Positions 41,558-48,836 of a DNA stretch of 64,000 nucleotides are shown one piece after another. The stretch comes from Streptomyces hayashii (GTDB lineage Bacteria; Actinomycetota; Actinomycetes; Streptomycetales; Streptomycetaceae). The notes under the pieces were generated by a model. It saw nothing but the letters and a program-made list of their open reading frames with translations, searched no databases and was not told the origin of the DNA. The DNA lies in contig NZ_JAHHIU010000086.1 in assembly GCF_024539815.1 (NCBI RefSeq), forward strand, positions 39,343-103,342, in the 5' to 3' direction. Made by a program: the position numbers and the translations under genes. Position 1 is the first letter of the stretch. Each line of letters opens with the position of its first letter.

Positions 41558-43351
41558 TCAGACCCCGCCCGACAGACGACCGTCGAGGCGGCTGTCGTAG
41601 GGACGGCTGTCGAGCCGGCCGTCCGGACCGCCCGGAACGCCGTCGAGCCGGCCGTCCAGGTGGCACAGCAGCAGACAGACGTCGTCGTCGCGCTCCGAGT
41701 CGCTCAGCATCGGCTCCAGGATGCGCTCCGCCGAGCCGTCCAGATCCGCGTCCAGCTCGTCGGCGCGGAACGCGCCCAGCGCCGCCGACAGCCGCTCGAT
41801 CCCCGGGTCTATGCCCTGGGCGCGCCGCTCCACCAGTCCGTCGGTGTACAGCGCCAGCGTGGACCCGGGCTCCAAGGGCACGGTGTGGTCGGAGATCTCC
41901 TGGTGCAGCGGGATGCCGAGCATCGCCCCCGGCTTGGCGTCCAGCGTGCGCACCCGCCCGTCGGGACCGCGCAGCACCGGCGGCGGATGCCCCGCGGCCG
42001 CCCAGGTCAGCACGGGCTCGCCGGGCTGGAAGCGGGCGATCACGGCCGTGGCGTACAGATCGGGCTGAAGGTGGTGCAGGAAGGTGTGCAGCCGCGTCAA
42101 CAGCTCGCCGGGGGTGCCTCCGTCGACGGCGTACGCGCGCAGCGCGGTGCGCAGCTGGCTCATCATCACCGCCGCGTGCAGCCCGTGCCCGGTCACGTCG
42201 CCGATCACGGTGATCAGACTGCCGTCGGGCTGCCGGAAGGCGTCGTACCAGTCGCCGCCGATGTTCAGCCCGTAGGTCGCCGGCAGGTAGCGCGCCGCCA
42301 GGCTCAGGCCGGGGAGGGCCGGCAGCTCGGTGAGCAGGGCGAGCTGGAGCGTCTCGGCGATGTCCCGGTTGTGCTCGAAACGGCGGGCGTTCTCCAGCGC
42401 GCCGCCCGCCCGCCGGGTGAGTTCCAGGAGCATCACGGCGTCGTCTGGGTCCCAGCGTTCGCCCGGCGGGGTCAGCGTCAGCACGCCCAGGGGCGCGCTG
42501 CGCGTGGGCAACGGCACGCACAGCAGGGGCCGGTCGGGCAGCAGCGCCGACGGCGGCTGGTCGTCCACCCCGGGCAGACCGCCCGGCTCCGCCGCCGCGT
42601 ACTGCGGTCGGCCGGTGCGGGCCGCGAGGACGGCCGCCGCCGGACGCGGGAGGGACGGGCCGCGGTCCTCCTCGGTGTCGAAGAGCCACACGTCGACCGT
42701 GCGCGCGTACTCGGGGACCAGCAGCTCCGGCAGGCGGCGCACGATCTCCTCGTGGTTGAGGGAGGCCGTCAGCGCCGCGCTCGCGTCGGCCAGGAAGGTC
42801 AGTCTGCGGCGGGCGGCCTCCGCCTCCCGGCGCGCCGCGCGCTCCGCCGCGAAGGCCTCGCGCTGCGCCCGCCCGGCGGCGTCGAGCTCCGCGTGCAGCG
42901 CCAGGACGCCCTGGTTTGTCTGGTGCAGCTCCTCCCGGTGGAAGGCGACGAGTTCCTCCTGCTCGGCGAGCCGGTCCAGCACGACGGCGGCGTCCTCGTC
43001 GGCGCCGAGCAGAGCCTCGGAGAGCACGGCGGCGTCACCCGTCACCGAGTCGCTCACGGGGCCGGCGGCGGGCTCCGGACAGGGCGCGGTGATCAGCCAC
43101 GGCGGCTCGTCGCCGCAGGAGGACGCGGAGGCGGACGGGGTCATCTCGATCCGCAGGGTCCCGTGGGCCGACGTCAGGGCGAGCCGCCAGACGCCGCCCT
43201 TGGCCAGACACCGGCGCAGCCGCGCGCTGAGCGCGGCGGCCAGCCGGGTGCGCTCCAGCGGCGGCACGCCGTGGGCCGCGGCCACCCGCGCGGTCGCGAT
43301 CCGCACCCGTGCGGCGTCGGTGACGGTGCTGATCTCCCAGGTGCGCGTCAT
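41558..43351 (-). CDS. SpoIIE/PP2C phosphatase with GAF domain
   Basis: 597 residues. Residues ~1-75 resemble a broken RsbT/RsbW-type HATPase: the N-box Asn is replaced, reading AALSARLRRCLAKGG. A coiled coil (~125-195) with AAERAARREAEAARRR follows, then a GAF domain (~195-345), then a PP2C/SpoIIE domain (~360-575) with intact metal motifs GGDWYDAF, VIGDVTGHG, LYTDGLVE and DDDVCLLL. The C-terminus is a Gly/Arg/Asp repeat-like tail (DGRLD). Expected to dephosphorylate a STAS protein. Last of six overlapping genes; its ATG overlaps the upstream stop (ATGA). Confidence 0.86.
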   Translation of the reverse strand: MTRTWEISTVTDAARVRIATARVAAAHGVPPLERTRLAAALSARLRRCLAKGGVWRLALTSAHGTLRIEMTPSASASSCGDEPPWLITAPCPEPAAGPVSDSVTGDAAVLSEALLGADEDAAVVLDRLAEQEELVAFHREELHQTNQGVLALHAELDAAGRAQREAFAAERAARREAEAARRRLTFLADASAALTASLNHEEIVRRLPELLVPEYARTVDVWLFDTEEDRGPSLPRPAAAVLAARTGRPQYAAAEPGGLPGVDDQPPSALLPDRPLLCVPLPTRSAPLGVLTLTPPGERWDPDDAVMLLELTRRAGGALENARRFEHNRDIAETLQLALLTELPALPGLSLAARYLPATYGLNIGGDWYDAFRQPDGSLITVIGDVTGHGLHAAVMMSQLRTALRAYAVDGGTPGELLTRLHTFLHHLQPDLYATAVIARFQPGEPVLTWAAAGHPPPVLRGPDGRVRTLDAKPGAMLGIPLHQEISDHTVPLEPGSTLALYTDGLVERRAQGIDPGIERLSAALGAFRADELDADLDGSAERILEPMLSDSERDDDVCLLLCHLDGRLDGVPGGPDGRLDSRPYDSRLDGRLSGGV

Positions 43352-44451
43352 GGGCGGTCCGGCGGGGTCGGGGACAGGACGGCCACGGCGGTGTCGTCAC
43401 GCACCGGGCGGGCGGAGCTGCCTGCGTCGCGCACCGTCACGGCGGCGGTGAGCGCGGGGTCGGCGGACAGCAGACGGGGGTCGGCCGGCGGCGTCCAGCG
43501 GCTGGGCAGCCCGTCGCTGTGCAGGACGAGGAGCCGGTCCGGGGCCCAGGAGGCCTCCGTCTCGGGCAGCGTCGAGTGCCGGTGCGCGCCGACGATGCCG
43601 GGCCGCGACAGCAGATGCCGCCAGGAGTCGCCCTCCCGCAGCCGCGCGCCCACGTTGCCCAGGCCGGCGAAACGCAGCCGGCCGGCCCGCACGTCGAGCT
43701 GGGCCACCGCGACCGCCGCCCCCCGCGTGGCGCGCAGCGCGTCATGCAGCCGGCGAAGGAGCTCGGCCGGCGGGAGGTGGCCCGAGCGCCGCACCTCCTC
43801 CACCGCCGCGGTCGAGGCGAGGGCCGCCTCGGGGCCGTGTCCCAGCCCGTCGGCCAGCATCAGCGTCAGCAGGCCGTCGGCCCGCACACAGGTCCAGGCG
43901 TCCCCCGAGCACTCGGCGCCCCGGAAGGGGACGTTGACGCCGCCGACGCGCACCCCGAGGGGCGCGTCCGCGACGACCTCGTCCGCCCTGCCGGAGCCGG
44001 TCGGACCCGCTTCCGCGTCGCGGTCGCCGCGGGACGGCGGCGCACCGCCTATCCGGGCGAGCGCGACCGTCCCGCGCCCCGGGACGCTGTGCAGGTCGAA
44101 GTCGTTCGCCAGCCGACGGCAGGTGCCCAGCCCGGCCCCGAGCGAGCCGGCCGTGGAGAACCCGTCGCCGAGGGCCGCCGGGACGTCGGTCATGCCCGGT
44201 CCGTGGTCCACGGCGGCGATCTGGACCATGAGGCCCTCCGCCCGTCCGCCCGGCGCGGCGACCGCCTCCACCAGGAGCTGTCCGCCCTGCGCGTGCTTGA
44301 GCAGATTGCTCGCCAGCTCCGTCGCCACCAGGGCGGCGGCGTCGGTGCGCGCCCGGTCCAGACCGGCCAGCGCCGACGCGCTCTCCGCGGCCACCCGCGC
44401 GTCGCGCAGCCGCGTCGAGTCGTGCACGGGGACGTCCCACACGCGGGTCAT
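43348..44451 (-). CDS. HATPase-PP2C fusion (RsbT/W-like kinase joined to RsbX-like phosphatase)
   Basis: 367 residues. The N-terminal HATPase (~1-140) keeps the N box (VATELASNLLKHAQGG), DHGPGM and GAGLGTCRRL, so ATP binding looks intact. The C-terminal PP2C/RsbX-like domain (~175-360) has LMLADGLGHGPEAA, LVLHSDGLPSRW and VRDDTAVAVL. It therefore combines a kinase-type and a phosphatase-type domain of opposite expected effect. It lies where an rsbX gene would be in a stressosome locus. Overlaps both neighbours by 4 nt. Confidence 0.86.
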   Translation of the reverse strand: MTRVWDVPVHDSTRLRDARVAAESASALAGLDRARTDAAALVATELASNLLKHAQGGQLLVEAVAAPGGRAEGLMVQIAAVDHGPGMTDVPAALGDGFSTAGSLGAGLGTCRRLANDFDLHSVPGRGTVALARIGGAPPSRGDRDAEAGPTGSGRADEVVADAPLGVRVGGVNVPFRGAECSGDAWTCVRADGLLTLMLADGLGHGPEAALASTAAVEEVRRSGHLPPAELLRRLHDALRATRGAAVAVAQLDVRAGRLRFAGLGNVGARLREGDSWRHLLSRPGIVGAHRHSTLPETEASWAPDRLLVLHSDGLPSRWTPPADPRLLSADPALTAAVTVRDAGSSARPVRDDTAVAVLSPTPPDRP

Positions 44452-44897
44452 CGCAGCTCCTCGCGCGGCCGGGGCGGGCGGGCGGCCCAGGAGGTCACCG
44501 TGACCGTGGTGCCGGAACCGGGCGCGCTGTCGATGGCGAACTCGTGCACCAGCCGACGCGCTCCGCCCAGGCCGAGGCCCAGTCCGTCGCCCGAGGTGTA
44601 GCCGTCGCTGAGGGCCTGTTCCAGGTCGGGGATGCCCGGTCCCCGGTCGGTGAAGGTCAGCCGCAGTCCGTGCGCCGCCCTCCCGTCCGACACGCGCTCG
44701 GTCGCCACCTCGCCGCCCCCGCCGTACACCAGGGTGTTGCGGGCCAGTTCGCTGGCGGCCGTGACCAGCTTGGTCTGTTCGACCAGGCCGAAGCCGACCG
44801 CGGCGGCCGCCTGACGCACATGCTGGCGCACCCACACCAGATCCAGGTCCGAGCGGATCGGCAGGCGGGCGTCGACGCCCGCGGCGGTCCCGCTCAC
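44448..44897 (-). CDS. rsbT: RsbT-like switch kinase
   Basis: 149 residues, a single HATPase: DLVWVRQHVRQAAAAVGFGLVEQTKLVTAASELARNTLVYGGGG, then FTDRGPGIPDLEQAL and GLGLGLGGARRLVHEF. Length, sequence and position directly after the RsbS gene fit RsbT. RsbT phosphorylates RsbS and RsbR, leaves the stressosome and activates a phosphatase. The GTG start 44897 overlaps the RsbS stop (GTGA). Confidence 0.88.
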   Translation of the reverse strand: MSGTAAGVDARLPIRSDLDLVWVRQHVRQAAAAVGFGLVEQTKLVTAASELARNTLVYGGGGEVATERVSDGRAAHGLRLTFTDRGPGIPDLEQALSDGYTSGDGLGLGLGGARRLVHEFAIDSAPGSGTTVTVTSWAARPPRPREELR

Positions 44898-45298
44898 CGT
44901 GGCTCCCGGTGCGGGCGGTCCGCGGGCGCCGCGAGCAGTTCGAGGGCCGCCTCGGTGGTGAGGGCGGTACGCAGTCCCGGCAGCGTCAGCCCCAGCTCCA
45001 CCAGGGTGATCGCCACGGCGGGCCGCATGCCCGCCACCACCGTCCGGGCGGCGAGCAGGCGTGAGCCGGCCGCGATCTCGGCCAGCACGCGCCCCAGGTA
45101 GGAGTCGATGATCTCGACCCCGGAGATGTCGATGACCACTCCGGTCACCCGGCTGCGGACGATCGACTCGGCGATGTCCCGCTGCAGTCGCTCCGCGGTG
45201 CCGTCGTGCAGGTCGCCCTGGAGCGTGATCAGCAGGACGTCGCCGAGCCGGAGCACCGGCACGGGGGCGGCGCCCGCGCGGGAGAGGTCGTGGTTCAC
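44894..45298 (-). CDS. rsbS: RsbS-like stressosome scaffold (STAS)
   Basis: 134 residues, one STAS domain: LRLGDVLLITLQGDLHDGTAERLQRDIAESI, then VVIDISGVEIIDSYLGRVLAEIA, with Ser66 in the IDSY position phosphorylated by RsbT in the family. No N-terminal sensor domain, as expected for RsbS. GTG 45298 overlaps the RsbR stop. Together with RsbR it should form the stressosome core. Confidence 0.88.
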   Translation of the reverse strand: MNHDLSRAGAAPVPVLRLGDVLLITLQGDLHDGTAERLQRDIAESIVRSRVTGVVIDISGVEIIDSYLGRVLAEIAAGSRLLAARTVVAGMRPAVAITLVELGLTLPGLRTALTTEAALELLAAPADRPHREPR

Positions 45299-46209
45299 CG
45301 GGGACCAGCACCGCCGGGCGTCACGGAGACGATGTCGGCGCCCAGCCGGTGCAGGGCGTAGGCCAGGGCGTCGGCGAGGCTGGAGCGGGTGACCACGGGC
45401 AGGTCCAGGCCGAGGTGGACGATCGTCTGCGCGATGGCGGGCCGGATGCCCGAGACGACGCACTCCGCGCCCATCAGCCGCACGGCGGCCACGGTCTTCA
45501 TCAGGTGCTGCGCCACCAGCGAGTCGACCGTCGGCACCCCGGTGATGTCCAGGATGGCGAACCGCGCCTGCTGGTCGACGACCGACTCCAGCAGGGTCTC
45601 CATCACGACCTGGCTGCGGGCGCTGTCGAGCGTGCCGATCAACGGGACGGCGACGATGCCGTCCCAGAGCCGGATGACCGGCGTGGCGACCTCCAGCAGT
45701 TGCACCTGCTGCCGGTCGATGAGGGCCTGGCCCTCGGTCAGCGAGGTCTCCATGACCACCAGCCGCAGCGTCCCCATCAGCGCGGTGAGGGTCGTCGCAC
45801 ACTCTCTGAGGTGCTCGGACGAGGCCTTCGGGAGGTCGGCGACGAGCAGGTTCACCGCGGGCACGCGCAGGGCGTCCACCTCGCGGGAGATCTGCGCGGC
45901 GGTCAGGCCGGTGCGCGCCCGGGAGGCCGCCATCCGGGCCAGCTGCTCGCGCACCAGCGTGAAGCCGGCGCCGTCGGTGTCCTCCACCCGGCCGGATCCG
46001 GCGACCTGGGCGACCGCGTCGGCGACCGCCCGGCCCGCTTCCACCGCCTCGTCCCGCGAGACGGTGAACACCGCCCGGAACAGGGGTTCGTCGGCCCACC
46101 GCTGGGCGATCTGCTCACGGCGGCGGCCCAGGAACGCGGCGACCTCCTCCGTGGGCGTGGGGTTCTCCGTGTGTGGTGCCGCCGTGTCGTGTTCCGGCAA
46201 CTGCTTCAC
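45295..46209 (-). CDS. rsbR: RsbR-like stressosome sensor (helical N-terminus + STAS)
   Basis: 304 residues. The N-terminal ~165 residues are helical with an RsbRD-N-like start (EEVAAFLGRRREQIAQRWADE). The C-terminal STAS domain (~180-295) has LDITGVPTVDSLVAQHLMKTVAAVRLMGAECVVSGIRPAIAQTIVHLGLDL. The first phospho-acceptor position, usually Thr in VDT, is Ser230 here; Thr262 in AQT is kept. The GTG start 46209 overlaps the upstream phosphatase stop (GTGA). The N-terminus would receive the stress input; what it senses is unknown. Confidence 0.88.
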   Translation of the reverse strand: MKQLPEHDTAAPHTENPTPTEEVAAFLGRRREQIAQRWADEPLFRAVFTVSRDEAVEAGRAVADAVAQVAGSGRVEDTDGAGFTLVREQLARMAASRARTGLTAAQISREVDALRVPAVNLLVADLPKASSEHLRECATTLTALMGTLRLVVMETSLTEGQALIDRQQVQLLEVATPVIRLWDGIVAVPLIGTLDSARSQVVMETLLESVVDQQARFAILDITGVPTVDSLVAQHLMKTVAAVRLMGAECVVSGIRPAIAQTIVHLGLDLPVVTRSSLADALAYALHRLGADIVSVTPGGAGPR

Positions 46210-47486
46210 TCCTCGTCCGCGTGATGTCGCTGGGGTCCCGTCGATGGCGAGGGGACCGTGCTGTGCCCGTCGCCGGGCGACAGATCCGTATCGGGGCGGC
46301 CGGACGACGGCAAGGGCCGTCCTCCGAACCAGTCGAGACACACGACCAGCGCGTCGTCGTCCGGCTCGGGTCTGCCCCGGTGACCGGTGAGCTCGCGCAG
46401 CACCGCGCCGGGTACGTCCGCCGCCGGCAGCAGCGCCGCCGACGCCACCGCCCGGGCGAGGGCGTGCTCGCCGTAGGTCTCGCCGCCCGGCGAGGCGACC
46501 GCGTGCACCCCGTCGCTGACGAAGATCAGCCGGTCGCCGGGGAGCAGGGCGAACTCCTGCGCCGTGTAGTCGGTCTCCTCGAACATGCCCAGCGGCAGCT
46601 GCGCGTCGAGCGCCACCCGGGTCAGGGTCCGGTCGCGCACCAGGAGCAGCTGCGGCGAGCCGGCGTCGACGACGCGCATGCGTCCCGTGCCCAGCTCGAT
46701 CTCCACCAGGAGCACCGACAGATGCGCCTCGCCCCGGTAGTGGGCGTGGATCGCCTGGTCGGCGAGGGCCGCCTGGTCCGCGATCGGGATTCCGGCCCGG
46801 CGCGCGTTGCGCAGCGCGTTGATCCCGAGTCCGGTCAGCAGCGACGCCTCGATGCCCTCGCCCATGCCGTTGGTGACGTAGACCATCAACCGGTCGGCGG
46901 AGGCGGCCCAGTCGAAGTTGTCGCCGAAGACGGCGTAGGCGGGCTCCAGTTGGGCGCCCAGCGCGTACGCGTCGCCGGAGCAGGACCGGGCCGGGAGCAG
47001 GTCCCACTGCATCTCGGCCGCCAGCGTCAGCCGGTCCGTGCGGCGAGCCTGCCGGTAGACGTCGGTGTCGCGTTCTGCGACGACGACCTCGTGTCCCAGG
47101 AGCTGTGCCAGCTCGGCGAGTTCGGACAGCCGCCCGTCGTCGAGCCCCGCGCCGGGCAGGGTGACCGACAGGACGCCCAGCCGGTCGCCGCGCACGGTCA
47201 CGGGCAGATGTGCGAGGACGAGCCCGTCGTCGAGTTCCTCCACGTACGGTTCCTGGGCCCCGAAGGCGCGGCCGGGCGCGCTGCCGTGCAGCGGGACCGA
47301 CCGACGGTCCCGCGCGCCGTGCCCGTCGGTCGCCACGCTCAGCAGCGCGGTCATCCCGTAGTCGGCCAGCAGGAGGTCGGCCGCTTCGGCCGCGTACTGG
47401 GCGTGCAGCACGGTGCGCAGCGCGGCGGGCAGCCGGTGCGGTGCCGCCGCGCGCAGGGCGCGTGCGGCGGCGGCGAGTCTGTTCAC
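46206..47486 (-). CDS. Divergent SpoIIE/PP2C phosphatase, first gene of stressosome operon
   Basis: 426 residues. Residues ~1-160 look like a GAF-type sensor. The PP2C fold (~170-400) keeps FVSDGVHAV and DDDALVVCLDW, but the core Asp of the usual D-G-x-G-H-G motif is Asn206 (YVTNGMGEG), and GDWYD is GDNFDW. Metal binding may be altered, so it could be inactive or conformation-sensing. The tail is Pro/Ser/Gly-rich. It starts the six-gene operon that runs leftward to 41558, facing a divergent MarR gene 72 bp away. Confidence 0.83.
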   Translation of the reverse strand: MNRLAAAARALRAAAPHRLPAALRTVLHAQYAAEAADLLLADYGMTALLSVATDGHGARDRRSVPLHGSAPGRAFGAQEPYVEELDDGLVLAHLPVTVRGDRLGVLSVTLPGAGLDDGRLSELAELAQLLGHEVVVAERDTDVYRQARRTDRLTLAAEMQWDLLPARSCSGDAYALGAQLEPAYAVFGDNFDWAASADRLMVYVTNGMGEGIEASLLTGLGINALRNARRAGIPIADQAALADQAIHAHYRGEAHLSVLLVEIELGTGRMRVVDAGSPQLLLVRDRTLTRVALDAQLPLGMFEETDYTAQEFALLPGDRLIFVSDGVHAVASPGGETYGEHALARAVASAALLPAADVPGAVLRELTGHRGRPEPDDDALVVCLDWFGGRPLPSSGRPDTDLSPGDGHSTVPSPSTGPQRHHADEE

Positions 47487-47558
47487 GCGGTCGGTCCCGT
47501 CGTCCGTCCGGGGCGGGGGTGGGCTGACAGCCGTCGAGAAGCCTGCGAGAGTGTCATC

Positions 47559-48044
47559 GTGACGTCGCCCTCCTCGCGCTCCTCGCGTCCGCAGCCCCGC
47601 CAGGTGGCGCGTGTGACCTCACAGGCGTCGGAGCTGCTCGAAGTCCTCTGGGGTCGCGCCTCCACCGCGCCGGTCTCCGCCTCCCAGCTGCGGGTGCTGT
47701 TCATCCTGGAGCACCACGAGGGCATCAACCTGCGTACGCTCGCCGACTCCCTCGGGTCCACCCCGCCGTCCACCAGCCGCCTGTGCGACCGGCTCCAGGC
47801 CGTCGGCTTCGTCGAGCGCCGCACCTCCGCCGGGAGCCGCCGGGAGCTGGAGCTGTTCCTGAGCCGCCGGGGGAGCGCCTTCCTCGCCGACCTCAGATCG
47901 CGCCGGGAGGCGGCGCTGGAAGGCGTGCTGGAGCAGATGCCGGCCGCGCAGCGCGCCGCGCTGCTGAGCGGTCTGGAGGCCTTCTGCACGGCGGCGGCCG
48001 CGCAGATCCACGAGTCCGACGCCGCTGAGGCCCGGACCGCCTGA
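47559..48044 (+). CDS. MarR family regulator (stressosome-flanking copy B)
   Basis: 161 residues. The MarR winged helix is INLRTLADSLGSTPPSTSRLCDRLQAVGFVERRTSAGSRRELELFLSRRG. Paralogue of the MarR protein at 41026. GTG 47559 has GAGAG 8 nt upstream. Divergent from the stressosome operon with only 72 bp between starts, so it is well placed to control that operon. Confidence 0.86.
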   Translation: MTSPSSRSSRPQPRQVARVTSQASELLEVLWGRASTAPVSASQLRVLFILEHHEGINLRTLADSLGSTPPSTSRLCDRLQAVGFVERRTSAGSRRELELFLSRRGSAFLADLRSRREAALEGVLEQMPAAQRAALLSGLEAFCTAAAAQIHESDAAEARTA

Positions 48045-48132
48045 CGGTGTTCCCGGGTGATCGGGTTCGCCCACCGGCGCATCCGTGATCCCTCCCGCAT
48101 CTGTCCTGCTCACTCTGTTGCTTCCTGTGCAC

Positions 48133-48150
48133 AGTTGTCAAATGACAACT
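48133..48150. promoter_or_regulatory. 18-bp palindrome AGTTGTCA-AA-TGACAACT
   Basis: Near-perfect palindrome with 8-bp arms, in an AT-richer stretch of the 180-bp gap between convergent MarR and STAS genes. Its shape is that of a MarR-type operator, but it is downstream of both neighbouring genes. Confidence 0.5.
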
Positions 48151-48224
48151 ATTGGACGGCAGTCGTCCGCACCTGCGAACTTCCCGGCCCGGCGCCGGGA
48201 GCCCGGCGGACGGCGTCCCGCCGC

Positions 48225-48614
48225 TCAGTCCCCGGAGGACCCGGACGACTGCTGCCGGTCGATGAGCTCCAGGGCCTGCTCGGGCTTGTCCGATATCGGC
48301 ACGGTGATGCTGACCCCCGTGAGGTCCAGGACCCGGCGCACGGCCGGCGTCGGATTGATCACGTGCACGCTGCCCGGCAGGCTCCGGGCCTCCTGGTAGA
48401 CCCGCAGGATGATGTTCATCCCGGACGAGTCCATGAAGGGGACCTCGGAGAGATCGATGAGGAAGTGCCGTCGTCCGTGGTGGAGCTGGTTGGCCAGATG
48501 GGCCTGGAACTCGGTCGCGGTGTCGAGATCGAGGTGCCCCGCGACCGTGACCAGGGCGACGTCCTCACGAGGCAGGGTGACCTCGACGGACAGGGGGTTC
48601 TGGGCGATGGACAC
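48225..48614 (-). CDS. BldG/RsbV-like anti-sigma factor antagonist (STAS)
   Basis: 129 residues. STAS fold with LVTVAGHLDLDTATEFQAHL and the phosphorylation motif FMDSSGMNII (Ser63-Ser64). In the family the unphosphorylated form binds an RsbW-like anti-sigma factor and frees the sigma factor. The GTG start at 48614 has an excellent GGAGG 5 nt upstream. An in-frame ATG at 48722 would add 36 residues and is closer to the SigB-like promoter at 48780-48804, so it is an alternative. Flanked by a SpoIIE phosphatase, the probable activator. Confidence 0.87.
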   Translation of the reverse strand: MSIAQNPLSVEVTLPREDVALVTVAGHLDLDTATEFQAHLANQLHHGRRHFLIDLSEVPFMDSSGMNIILRVYQEARSLPGSVHVINPTPAVRRVLDLTGVSITVPISDKPEQALELIDRQQSSGSSGD

Positions 48615-48779
48615 GTGTTCCTCCGAAAGCTGGCGGTCGGGGGCGTCTTCCCCGGCGGGCGACTTCGATGCGCCGTGACGGTGGACGGGGACGACGGGCT
48701 GCGGCACGGATACCTTCCCCATGGTCCAGTCCAGCCCCTTCCACCCGCCGATCCCCGGCCTGTCGGTGCGCACAGCCGG

Positions 48780-48804
48780 ATACCCCCGAACCGCCCGGAC
48801 ATGC
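48780..48804 (-). promoter_or_regulatory. SigB-like promoter for STAS gene
   Basis: Minus strand: GCAT - 15 nt - GGGTAT, a full match to GNNT-N14-16-GGGTAY. It directs transcription into the STAS gene from about 48773. Confidence 0.5.
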
Positions 48805-48836
48805 ATCGGGGCCGCACACCCGTGACCGCCGGCCGC

